From assembly GCA_034401795.1 (NCBI GenBank), contig CM067370.1, positions 57,185,717 through 57,249,716 of the forward strand: a stretch of 64,000 bases of DNA. The letters are read 5' to 3'. This document shows positions 1 through 9,616 of the stretch, piece after piece. Numbering within the stretch: position 1 is the first letter of the stretch; every line of letters starts with the position of its first letter. The position numbers and the translations under genes are program-made. Origin of the DNA: Chaetoderma sp. LZ-2023a (taxonomy: Eukaryota > Mollusca > Caudofoveata > Chaetodermatida > Chaetodermatidae). The notes under the pieces were generated by a model, which did not search any database, was not told the origin of the DNA, and saw nothing but the letters and a program-made list of their open reading frames with translations.

Positions 1-369
1 ATGCCAAGTGGGCCCACTTCCGAGACGAGCCCCAGTACAATCCCTTTGAAAATAAATATCTATGACCGATTTCACCCACGTCAGGAAATTGAATCTACTT
101 GCCACTTCTATGGTGTAGAAAGGGTAGGGCGGGGTTGTCTGCAGCCGCAGTTCCAGCTACATCACCAGATCCTCTGTGTCACATGTGAGCATGCCAGACT
201 CTGCCATGGTGCAGACGGTAGGCACTTTAACGTTTTGCCAAGTGAGCTTTGCCAAGGCAGCTGGAAGGGCCTATGTGTAATCCCCTCATGTCGATGTGAC
301 ACCGGTCGTGACTACATGTTTGTTAGATATGGAGACAGTCGGAATGACAGGCGTGGCATGTATTTGTGA
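1..369 (+). pseudogene. P1: C-terminal part of Polinton secreted cysteine-rich protein
   Basis: The segment matches the complete minus-strand protein at 62,920-63,318 (P6) over most of its length. Shared blocks include CHFYGVERVGRGC, QILCVTCEH and PSCRCD followed by GRDY. The first ~55 bases match in a different frame from the rest, so a frameshift lies near base 55, and the signal peptide is beyond the window edge. In P3 and P6 this gene is the outermost one next to the terminus, so here the element body lies to the left of base 1. The function is unknown. The cysteine pattern suggests an extracellular or virion-surface disulfide-bonded protein (inference). Confidence 0.7.
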
Positions 370-749
370 TCCAGCATTTTGTCTATAATCATCAGCATCA
401 TCAATCAACAATCATCATCAACTTCATCATCATCATAATAATCATCATCAATCATCATAATCCTCAAGTTCATCATCATCATAATCATCATCATCAACTT
501 CATCATCATCATCAGCATCATCAATCATCATAATCATCAACTTCATCATCATCATAATCATCATCATCATCAATCATCAACTTCATCATCATCATCATCA
601 TCATCCTCATCATCATCATCATCAATCATCAACTTCATCATCATCATAATCATCATCATCATCAATCATAATCAACTTCATCATCATCAGCATCATCAAT
701 CATCATAATTATCAACTTCATCATCATCATAATCATCATCATCAATCAT

Positions 750-781
<32 letters not shown>

Positions 782-1010
782 ACTTCATCATCAATCATCA
801 TCATTATAATCATCAACTTCATCATAATCAACTTCATCATCATCATCATCATCAATCATCATAATTATCAACTTTATCATCATCATAATCACCATCATCA
901 TCAATCATAATCATCATCCTCATCATCATCATCAACTTCATCATCAATCATCATCATCAATCATCATCATCATCATCAATCATCATCATCATCATCATCA
1001 TCAAGTTGTC
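370..1010. repeat. (ATC)n microsatellite, imperfect
   Basis: About 640 bp of TCA/ATC triplets interspersed with AACTTC and ATAATC variants. A longer pattern (AACTTCATCATCATC) recurs. It follows directly after the last codon region of P1 and contains no gene. Confidence 0.97.
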
Positions 1011-1041
1011 CAGCATGCTCTACTATCTGCAATAACAACAC

Positions 1042-1117
1042 ACAGCAAGATTTGAACCAGCGATTTAAGTGTAATTCAACATATAATCCAATGCATTAGC
1101 TTTCTTGGCTATGTATG
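1042..1117 (-). repeat. tRNA-like (SINE head-like) module 1
   Basis: On the minus strand there is an A-box-like stretch (TAGCCAAGAAAGCTAATGC) followed about 35 bases later by a B-box-like GGTTCAAATCTTG. It is closely similar to the module at 1,308-1,395. It is not a foldable complete tRNA gene as far as can be judged by eye. Confidence 0.4.
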
Positions 1118-1307
1118 CATTAAACAAAGTTACCTAAATTTAGCTGATAACCTGTTATGCGTGTCTATGATATGAATATCCTAAGAAAAAATCTGTACAC
1201 ATGTATATCGGCTAGGTCTATATATCTTTTGTAGCAGTATTGTCGTCTGTAGGTGTTTTATGATGATAGAATTAATTTTTACATGATTGGGAATAATATT
1301 TCACTAA

Positions 1308-1395
1308 TAATACATAGCGAGATTTGAACTGGCGATTTTCAAGTGTAATTCAACATGTAAACAAAGCAGCATATTAGCTATCTGAGCTATGCAGT
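1308..1395 (-). repeat. tRNA-like (SINE head-like) module 2
   Basis: Minus-strand A-box-like TAGCTCAGATAGCTAATATGC and B-box-like AGTTCAAATCTCG, with the same internal spacer as module 1 (TGTTGAATTACACTT). It is a second diverged copy 270 bp away. The surrounding 1,120-1,300 and 1,400-1,620 show nothing recognisable. Confidence 0.4.
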
Positions 1396-1621
1396 TATTA
1401 TTTGCAAATTCATACCTGTTTCACAGAGCAGAGGGAATATATACCTACAGATTACAATCAGTAATGCCAGCATATATATTTATATATTTACATAAATTAT
1501 AGACTGTTGTCAATAATTTCAAAATGTAGTTATCAGTGTGTTATCAATCCGATTGATCTGTTTGCTATTATTGCACAACAATTCATAAATGATAAATATC
1601 ATTATTTGTAATCTAATTATC

Positions 1622-1692
1622 GGTTCCCCATTGGCTCAATTGATAAAAGCGCTGAATTCTAATAAAAAAAAACATGGTTCAAATCTCTCAAA
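1622..1692 (+). repeat. tRNA-like (SINE head-like) module 3
   Basis: A plus-strand TTGGCTCAATTGATAAAAGC and then GGTTCAAATCTC 30 bases later resemble A and B boxes. An A-run interrupts the spacer. It is opposite in orientation to modules 1 and 2. The following 1,692-2,006 contains GA-rich and T-rich tracts and no gene. Confidence 0.35.
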
Positions 1693-2097
1693 AGACCTCA
1701 GATAGATGGTACCAAGTTCGAAAAGTGCGCACTAGTGTAGTGGTGTAATGACAGAAATAGGAGCGATGAGGGAGCCCACACTGTGGGATGAAGCACTAAA
1801 AAAACCCGCAAAATGAGAGATGAGAGAAGAGAGAGAGAGAGAGGCCATCGATGCTGCGGGGTTTTTCCCCAGTTTTTGGGTTTTTTAGTTTTTCTAGGTT
1901 TTTTTCGTTTGCTGCAATGTTATCAAGTCTCTGTATGTAATGTGGTTGATCACAGGTGATCGGTATATCACTAAATAACGAGCTAGTGTGGCATTATCAG
2001 AAGCTAAGTAGTTATATATTAGGAGTTCTAGAACAGGCCACCACCAGGTGATTCCCTATTAGAGAAACGCAACTGTATAGGTAAACAATTCTCAATT

Positions 2098-2394
2098 ATG
2101 GGTTATCCTGAAGAGTTATGGAGTCACATGCATGGTGTAGGCTGCGCGGCATGGCGGAAAAAAGTGGCAAGATCATTACATGACCTGGGCAACTATGCAA
2201 ATAAATCACTTGAGTTCTGGAGAGATTCTCCTGACCTATCATACGCAATAATAGTAGACGAGTTCCTCACCCGAAAAACCCTGCCAGGTATCGAGTTAGG
2301 GGCTAGACGCTATCCACTGACAGCAATGGCAATTGCAGAACTAAGACAGTTTTTAGATCATCTGATTAGGCTGTCCAGCTTAGAGAGGAGTTAA
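2098..2394 (+). CDS. Hypothetical 98-aa protein in the mini-element
   Basis: An open frame from ATG at 2,098 to TAA. It is tryptophan-rich at the N-terminus (EELWSHMHG and AAWRKK, then LEFWRDSPDLSYAIIVDEF) and ends in a predicted amphipathic helix (AIAELRQFLDHLIRLS). There is no signal peptide or membrane span. I do not recognise a family. It lies 60 bp inside the left terminal repeat and converges on the minus-strand reading frames at 2,433-3,103. It could be a small DNA-binding or structural protein, but nothing in it proves this. Confidence 0.45.
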   Translation: MGYPEELWSHMHGVGCAAWRKKVARSLHDLGNYANKSLEFWRDSPDLSYAIIVDEFLTRKTLPGIELGARRYPLTAMAIAELRQFLDHLIRLSSLERS

Positions 2395-2432
2395 TAAATG
2401 TCAGCTATGGCGTACGCTTTTCTTTTAGGAGG

Positions 2433-3103
2433 CTATTCAATGATGTCTACCAGAATTTTCATTGGTAAACTGATTCCCATACTTGAAAATACAACTGCAG
2501 AACCATCGATAATCCCGGAGTGTATCGACCCAGATGTGCCAACTAGATCTATATTCTCATCAGTCACAGATATCCGCTCGTTATTGTTGGATTTATCATA
2601 GTATTTACCTATAGGCTCTCCAGCTTCATCGAATCTATGATGTACATGGACCATAGGGTTACCTAGCAACACCCCACCATTCATGACTGCTTTATCTGAG
2701 ATTCGATCCTGAGTCAAGTTGACTACTCTCAAGTTAGGTGTTATAATTGGTGTGTTGATGTTTCCGATACGTTTTTCATGGATCATCCAATGGATCTCAT
2801 CGGAGAACGCTTTGTTTATATAGTTAAACAATGTGTATAGATTACTGGTTTTCTCATCATACTCTAAGGTTGGATATTTCTGAACTTGAAGTTGAGGAGA
2901 GGAATTCCGACCGTGGGCTGGCCGAGGCAGCCTACATGCTTCTCTCCCTTAAAACAGTAATGTAATGGATAACGATGTCCATCTATCATGATAAATACAC
3001 TCGCATACTTAGCGTTATGTTTCCCTGCTCGAATATGGCCCCAGTCGATTTGTAAAACATTACTTAATGGAACATATGATTGTTCAGCTTTTGAAAAGCG
3101 CAA
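2433..3103 (-). pseudogene. Hypothetical protein of ~220 aa in the mini-element, frameshifted
   Basis: Two overlapping minus-strand frames read as one protein with a break near 2,885. The N-terminal frame begins MRFSKAEQSYVPLS at 3,103 and continues through LQIDWGHIRAGKHNAKYASV. The C-terminal frame holds LEYDEKTSNLYTLFNYINK, VHVHHRFDEAGEPIGKYYD and an end rich in small and hydrophobic residues. I do not recognise the family. Long open frames on only this strand and the sensible composition argue for a former gene. It is convergent with the 98-aa ORF at 2,098 and lies within the same element. Confidence 0.45.
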
Positions 3104-3319
3104 ATAATATCTTCAACACAGAGGATAAACATTTTCAATTTTATAATATCCTGCAAGATATTCTTGGGAAGGCATTTCTCTAATATGGAATTATAAATGT
3201 TCATGTGCCCACCTGTTCTGACGTGTTTTACTTGTTGGTAGCTGCGGATCATGGATTGGCAGCTGCCACTACCCTCTGTTCTAGAACTCCTAGTATATAA
3301 CTACTAACAGTTGTCAAAC

Positions 3320-3763
3320 AGAAGGGGCATGCCAACTTCGACTTGGCTACATTACCTCCAAAACCAGCATTCATTTCAATTATACCACCAAGTGCAACAG
3401 TGCAAAGGAGTAAACCTAGAACCATTTAATTGGAGTTGGAGGCATGAGGGTGGACACTTAAGACCTTCGAGAACTGGACAACTAAATCCTACTTATGCAT
3501 CATATAATTTGCAACTGCAGAGCGGTCGGCGAACATAATTGTGAATGTTGCCAGAGTGGACTTCACTGCTCACCAATTTGTGGGTACATTGTTGACCATG
3601 GCTGCAGCAACCAGGTCACTAATGATAGTGAAGATGATAGTAGAGATGATGCGGATGGTATATTTGATGATAGAGATGCTGCAGGAAATATGTTAGTGGA
3701 TGGAGATGATGTGGATGATATGTTAGACAACGAAGATGGAGCAGGTCCATCACCTGCATAGAT
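3320..3763 (+). pseudogene. CXC-like cysteine-rich C-terminal remnant with acidic tail
   Basis: Across two frames there are a block LEPFNWSWRHEGG, then a cysteine cluster (CNCRAVGEHNCECCQSG, then LHCSPICGYI and HGCSN), then a strongly acidic Asp-rich tail ending at 3,761. This arrangement (tryptophan block, C-x-C-rich module, acidic tail) is known from C-termini of transposon-derived proteins in invertebrates and resembles tesmin/TSO1 CXC modules. A frameshift near 3,490 separates the parts. It lies just outside the mini-element. The encoded enzyme itself is absent. Confidence 0.45.
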
Positions 3764-3785
3764 AGACAACTCAACTAGAAGTTTA

Positions 3786-3945
<160 letters not shown>

Positions 3946-3949
3946 TGTT

Positions 3950-4970
3950 TATTTCAAGTCATTTATAATTAGCCCTACTGTGCTATTTTGGCGTGAATTA
4001 GCTAAATATGAGTGAAAATCTAGGCACTTTGTGTAAAATGAAAGAAATTGTCAGGATCTGTTCAAAAGACCCCTCAAGGATGGTAGCCATTTTCTCACGA
4101 TTATGGCAAATTTACCAGATTTATAACACATATTTTATCAAAGAATAGATATGAGATTTAAGGAGCACACAAATGTGAAAATTTTACAAAAATTGACTCC
4201 TTGCGTCCATTGCTTCCCCTGCTTGTAGAATGAAAATAATAATATTCCAAAATCAAAGATGGCGGCCATTTTTTAACCATGATTACATGAAAACACGCAA
4301 CCAGGGTTTGTTTTGATTTAAAAAAAAATAGAAATCAATCGACATAGAATTTAAATAGATTACGAATACACACATTTTGCAAAAGAAATTAACATATTAC
4401 GCCAATTGGTTCACTCACCAGCAGCATTAAAGCAAACCCACAACTGGAGTTTTGGGACTTTTAGTATGTTACATACTGGGTCGCTTGAAAATACCCTGAA
4501 AGTTTCAGTCTGTTATTCTAAATGTCTAGGTTTTCACTAAAATTGAGCTAATTGTGCTGTACTATTAAGATAATTTGTGTGGAGACAACAGTAGCATCTA
4601 TTTGTCTGCATACATACCAGATATCAAATTGGCTGGCATTGCTTCCCCGCCGATGATTCTCTATAGGCGTCCAAGTACAATCTGAAAGACAACATAATTA
4701 AAGGGTGATGTTTTGGCCAGGCGATTAAATGAAACCGGAAAGCAGATAACAAAAGATAAGCAAGCTTTTAGGAAACAAAGTGTAAATATATATGAGCAGT
4801 GATTTAGTAGTTAAGGGACTCGCTGTGTGCTATTATTCTGTCAAAAATGATTAATGGGTATAGGTCACATGGTAAAGTGCAATTGTTGGAGAATAATGTA
4901 GTCCAGCCGGTCCCCTCCAGTAAAAAATGATTGATGTGTACACGAGGTCAAGTGCAATTTGCTATAAATG
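3950..4970. other. Non-coding AT-rich stretch, no gene seen
   Basis: No coherent coding frame is visible. It contains AAGATGGCGGCCATTTT-like motifs (4,255-4,280), which recur in the dispersed and tandem repeats at 39.4-41.5 kb and 44.1 kb, so part of it is probably old repeat sequence. Confidence 0.7.
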
Positions 4971-4973
4971 AGT

Positions 4974-5040
4974 GGTGCTATTGTTCTTGCAGGTGGACAC
5001 TATTGTTCATAAGTATCGGCTGGACGCTATTGTTCACAAG
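4974..5040 (-). repeat. Inverted short array of the AACAATAGCGTCC motif
   Basis: Three copies of CTATTGTTC lie about 22-27 bp apart. The last two are preceded by GTGGACA or CTGGACG, i.e. the reverse complement of the motif arrayed at 5,374-5,480 and 5,680-5,790. The first lacks that flank. Together they form a large imperfect inverted arrangement around 5.04-5.37 kb. Confidence 0.65.
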
Positions 5041-5172
5041 TGAACGATGAATAATGACGTCTCTTTGTAGCATTTAACATATTAATTAGGTGGACGTGAT
5101 TGTAGTAAAAAATATTTTGAAAATGTGTAAGTCATTTAATTATTAAATTTTTTAAAATATGAACAAAATGTG

Positions 5173-5800
5173 TTCCCACTCATTTAATTTTCAAAAATAT
5201 CAGAGCGTTACACGGGTAATAGTTAAACTTATCGATGTTGTATAATATTATATAGCTAGTTTTATCTATCGTATTTAAGGAGATTCTTTAAATTATCAGT
5301 TATTTAAATATTAAATTTTCAAAAAGTATGATCAAAATGCATTCCTAGTCAGCGTCAACGGGTTAATCGGCCACCTGCACGAACAATAGCGTCCACCCAC
5401 TCATTTAGAACAATAGCGTCCAGCGCCCACTTATGAACAATAGCGTCCAGATGCGCATTTAGAACAATAGCGTCCAGCGGCCACCTGCATGAACATGTTC
5501 CCAGTCATTTAATTTTCAAATCAGAGCATTATACATGTAATAGATAAACTTATTGATGTTGTATAATATTATATAGATAATAATCACGTAGCTATCGTAT
5601 TTAAGGAGATTCTTTAAAGTGGCAGTCATTTAATTATTAAATTTTCAAAATGATGCACGTCAATGGGTTAATCGGCCACCTGCACAAACGATAGCATACA
5701 GCTGTTCATTTAGAACAATAGCATCCAGTGCTCACTTATGAACAATGGCGTCCAGCTGACACTTATGAACAATAGCGTGCAGCGACCAACTGCATGAACG
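5173..5800 (+). repeat. ~305-bp tandem duplication, each copy ending in a 4-unit 27-bp array
   Basis: The block beginning CATTTAATTTTCAAA near 5,180 and containing TGTTGTATAATATTATATAG and TATTTAAGGAGATTCTTTAAA is repeated near 5,500. Each copy ends with GGGTTAATCGGCCACCTGCAC followed by four copies of (G)AACAATAGCGTCCAGC separated by ~11 variable bases (5,374-5,480 and 5,680-5,790). The spacer between motifs alternates CACTTATG and CATTTAGA. It may be subterminal repeat DNA of P2, whose first reading frame starts at ~6.1 kb (inference). Confidence 0.75.
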
Positions 5801-6098
5801 AATGGGTTATAGTTAGTATAAAAGCGGTATGATTTAACATAAACGCATGTATCGACCGCTAAATGCTATAAAATTAATGAAGACATTAATAGAATTGTGT
5901 TAAACTAAATAAAGAGACTTTAATGTGTAAATAAGTTGTCAATATATAGCGAACTTATTCACTCGATAGTAATCCTGTTTCTTAAAGCAGTAGTGAACTA
6001 TATTTGACCATTTAGCTTTAGGATATCGATTTATTCACACAATTAAGGATGATAAACTAAACGAACAGGAGAATGCTATTAATGCAATCTTACAGCAG
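5800..6098. other. AT-rich leader upstream of P2 PolB region
   Basis: No gene. The frame of the next gene is open back to a TGA near 6,010 but without an ATG, so the start at 6,099 is the first available methionine. Confidence 0.5.
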
Positions 6099-6875
6099 AT
6101 GGCAGATGAGGATCGCATGGCATCAAACAATGACACTATACAACGTGTGCATCAGACACCATGTGAAAGCACACTTGACCATGCTCATCAAATGCCTATC
6201 TTTGATCAAACAGAACAATGCGTTGTTCAAAACAAGACTAACGACGACATGGAGAACATTATGCAGCAAATGTCTGCATGTATTCCATTCACCGATGACG
6301 AGTGTGAACCATATTTACAGCATGTTGTCCCTGAGCTATTCATCAATAATGAACAATATCTAATAGATCTGTTGGATAGTGACGTCGTACCCGCTCCTAA
6401 TGCCATCTTGATGGATGCAAATATTGTGCAGCAAATATCTGACTGTTTACCATACAAAGGTGTACCTTCTTCTACCCGGCCTCAGTTCGTTGATGCATTA
6501 GATGCAAATGAGCCTGCACGACAAATTCCTATCTTCAATCACACAGAACAACGCGTTGTTCAAAACAAGACTAACGACAATGTGGCGAACATTATGCAGC
6601 AAATATCTGCATGCATTCCATTCACTAATGACGATCTTAATCAATATTTACAGCATGATGATCCAGTTCTATTGAGCAATAATGAACAATATCTATTAGA
6701 TCTGTTGGATAATGACATCGTACCCGCTCCTACTGCCATCGTGATGGATGCGAATATTATGCAGCAAATATCTGACTGTTTACCACCCGCTAATGTGCCT
6801 TCTTCTACCCAACCTCAGTTTGTTGATGCATTAGATTTAAATGAGCCTACACAACAAGTGCCTATCGTCAATTAA
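6099..6875 (+). CDS. P2: tandem-repeat protein ahead of PolB (111-aa repeats)
   Basis: A 258-aa frame made of 333-bp (111-aa) tandem units. The block P-I-F-x-x-T-E-Q-x-V-V-Q-N-K-T-N-D starts near 6,194 and again near 6,527, and a third degenerate copy starts near 6,860. Each unit contains two related half-motifs: NIMQQISACIPF, then about 55 residues later NIVQQISDCLPY or a variant. The stop at 6,873-6,875 lies in the third unit where the first two have a histidine codon (CAC), and the frame stays open downstream from 6,912. The ATG at 6,099 is the first in frame. The role is unknown. Its position suggests an N-terminal extension of the P2 polymerase or a separate upstream protein. Confidence 0.6.
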   Translation: MADEDRMASNNDTIQRVHQTPCESTLDHAHQMPIFDQTEQCVVQNKTNDDMENIMQQMSACIPFTDDECEPYLQHVVPELFINNEQYLIDLLDSDVVPAPNAILMDANIVQQISDCLPYKGVPSSTRPQFVDALDANEPARQIPIFNHTEQRVVQNKTNDNVANIMQQISACIPFTNDDLNQYLQHDDPVLLSNNEQYLLDLLDNDIVPAPTAIVMDANIMQQISDCLPPANVPSSTQPQFVDALDLNEPTQQVPIVN

Positions 6876-8088
6876 ACAGAGTGGCGAATCGCACAAAATG
6901 TACCGAACATTATGCATCAAATATCTGCATGCATTCCACTCCGTAATACCGATCATAATCAATATTTGTTACATGATGACCATGTTCTATCGATCAATAA
7001 TGATCAATTTCTCTTATATAATGACGTCACATACGCTCCTATACAAACTGAGGTAGGTGGTGTTCTGATCGAGTATTCGGACTATATAACGACGAAGGCT
7101 ATCGTATTGATGGTACTGAATATAGTGTATCATTTAAGAAATATCCTATCACTGATTCGCCATTGAGTCATTCAGAATTTATATCAGGTGCGGTTCAAAC
7201 TCTGCTCGATACATGTAGCACCTATAGCAATGTTCAAGAAAATGACCATGCAAGAATTGAGATCATTCAATCGGCGTTGGATATGACTGTCATGATGGAT
7301 TTTATGACGTGGAATAAAATTACAATGGATCAAATTTTGGATTCGATTGAAAAAGTAATTCAGTCAAAAACTAAATGCAAACTATCAGATGGCTTTGAGT
7401 TTCACGTTTTTCGCATTGAGGACTGCAACTCTGGCGATCGGCATGATATTCACTGTGCTGCGATCAGGTGTGAGAATGTAAATCTGCTAAATATACATTG
7501 CGATGTTAAAGACGAGTACAAGCGCATCAAAAAATGTATTATACCTGTCCGTGCAGAATATCCATTATGTTTCGCAGCTGGTATATATTTAGGCATAAAA
7601 TTTATCGAGAAAACAAAAAATCAGATCACTAAACACGAATGGCACAATTTGAGACAAAATAAAATATATCAGACGCATATGGCGAGTGAGTATCATGCAG
7701 CATGTTGTATTCCTGAACGTGAGATTAATAGTGCTTACCAGTCGAAATTTCATTAACATTTCGGCAACAAATTTAGTATCTGTGTCTACTCCGAGTCAAC
7801 ACACGAATGTCTATTCGGCAGTGACTCTACTACTACTCTACCATCAATACATCTTTTACATTTGGAATGTGCTAATCACATTTCATTAATAACGGCTATC
7901 GCGGCATTTCTTATAGTGCACAATTACTGTCCCCATTGCGACATATCATATAGTAATACTCACGATTGCATATCACTCTGTTGTCGATGTTTCTCCGCTA
8001 AATCAGGTATCAACGTGTGTAATTCTACAGTCACATCACATATGATAATATGTAATGATTGTCATTGTAAGTTTTATAACGAGGATGT
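6876..8088 (+). pseudogene. P2: decayed region between the repeats and PolB exonuclease, with zinc-finger part
   Basis: Coding-like frames continue with at least three breaks. A third repeat copy (ISACIPLRNTD) at 6,912-7,050 is followed by a frameshift near 7,058. A long frame to 7,756 includes SEFISGAVQTLLDTCSTYSN and CIPVRAEYPLCFAAGIYLG-like sequence. After another break, 7,862-8,092 is cysteine-rich (CPHCDISYSNTHDC, CCRCF, CNDCHCKF), which looks like zinc-binding knuckles. The block leads directly into the exonuclease part at 8,089. It is most simply read as the N-terminal half of a large polymerase polypeptide. Confidence 0.5.
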
Positions 8089-9426
8089 ATGACAAATCAT
8101 CGTGCAAATGGTACATGCGAAATCGTAAAAGCCTATCCCCTCTGCTTCGTACATGTACGTAATGGGGGTGATGAACACGTATGTGGAATGACTAAATGTC
8201 ACACATGTAAAGAGAAGTTTAATGTTAATGAAGAACATATTTGTTTTCATAAAGTAATTGAAGAAACTGCTATAACATTATCACATGCGCGTGCCATGAA
8301 AATGGGTGACGAGGATATAACATACGAATCTTATCAAAAATACATCATTTATGATACTGAAACATATTTAGAACCCATTAACAATGTCGACACTAATATT
8401 GTCGGAGAGCATAAATTTAATCTCGTGGTAGCAAATGTATGCTGTGACAGGTGCATTGAGCAACCGCTCAGAGCTGAGTGCGCTACATGTCACCGAGGCA
8501 TGAATAATGGATATGATCATTTTCATGGGTTAGACGCTGTGGATCAGTTTGTTAGATGGTTAACGCGCATAAAATCTAAGCGTGGTAATAAATGTATCAC
8601 TCGAAAATATGTTTTCTCTGACTACCTCATTATCACGCATAATGCGCGTGCATATGATTTGCTTTTAATCCTTCAATGCATATGCAAGTGCATTAACCTT
8701 CATCTAAAACCCTCAAACATCATCATGCGTGGTTGTTCAATTCTCTCATTTGAAATAGGAACAATTCATTTCACCGATTCCATTAACTTTTTTCTTTTTT
8801 CATTACGTAAGGTTGTCAATGCTTTTAATCTTCCTGTATGCAAGAGAATATTTCCCCATCAGCTGAACTCGCCTCAGTATTGGGGTAAGGTAATACCCTT
8901 TCCTGAGAGGGAGGTATTCAGTGTACAAAATATGAAAGTGAATGAACTGCTCGAATTTGATCGATGGTACAATGAGCAGATATCTAGAGATACACACGAC
9001 GATGTCGATAAAAATCTCATCGAATATTGTAATGATGACGTAACCATCTTACTTTTAGCCATGTCTAAATTTAAGTCCTTACTTTCTGAATCAATGGATG
9101 GACAAAATGCATTCGTATCAGGGATAATGCTAACAGGTGCGTGTAATGCAGCATATCACAATTTTTATCTACACCCTGATAGCATTCAGACTTTACCTGA
9201 CTACTCGCTAAGAGCAAAATGTGCATATAGCATGATCGCTGTTGAATGGATGGAATGGGTTAGGTTAAGTGAGGGTTACCAAATCTTACACGCGCTAAAC
9301 CAGGGTGAGCAAAAGGTTTGCGGGCATTGTGTAGATGGCATTGCTCTATGCGAAAATATTATTTTTGAGTTTTGCGGGTGTAAATTTCATGGTCATGACT
9401 TTGATTGCTGTGGCAATAAACGTTAG
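8089..9426 (+). pseudogene. polB: P2: family-B DNA polymerase, N-terminal 3'-5' exonuclease part
   Basis: A 445-aa open frame. Exo I is visible as IIYDTETYLE near residue 93, Exo II as IITHNARAYDLLLIL near residue 183, and Exo III as IEYCNDDVTILLL near residue 310. A cysteine-rich start (CGMTKCHTCKEKF) suggests zinc binding. These are the proofreading motifs of protein-primed family-B polymerases used by Polintons for replication. The frame stops at 9,426 in a Cys-rich segment, and the polymerase (palm) domain resumes only after a damaged stretch at 9,427-9,616. This lineage differs from the PolBs of P3 and P4. Confidence 0.8.
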
Positions 9427-9616
9427 CAGACATATACACCATACGGTGATCAGACATACTAAGAAGCATATTGCGCTCTTCAATATCACATTTCATTATT
9501 CGAATCGCATGGATATATGGTGAGAATTATGTGGGAATACGCGTTTAATAAACTAATGCTAATACCGATGGACTAAATGATTTTATCAATGAATTGGACT
9601 TAGCACCCCCACCCCC

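Larger units (their letters stand above)
2007..3305. mobile_element. Short AG...CT element with P3-type termini (mini-Polinton)
   Basis: A 30-bp near-perfect inverted repeat lies at 2,007-2,036 and 3,276-3,305. Its outer bases (AGTAGTtATATAcTAGGAG, then TTCTaGAACAG) match the termini of P3 at 10,974 and 25,969. The right subterminal zone (3,205-3,275) also shares P3 blocks such as CTGTTCTGAC, TGTTTTACT and a GGATTGGCAG-like block. The interior carries two convergent ORF regions without detectable similarity to P3 genes. It is probably a non-autonomous element using Polinton-type integration (inference). No convincing target-site duplication was found. Confidence 0.65.

Noticed and set aside
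3064-3252. 62-aa minus-strand ORF as the start of the mini-element gene
   Set aside because: Its 5' part lies in subterminal repeat blocks shared with P3 ends, so it is unlikely to be coding there.
5374-5800. CRISPR-like appearance of the 27-bp arrays
   Set aside because: The setting is clearly eukaryotic, units are imperfect, spacers are only ~11 bp and similar to each other, and there are no cas genes.
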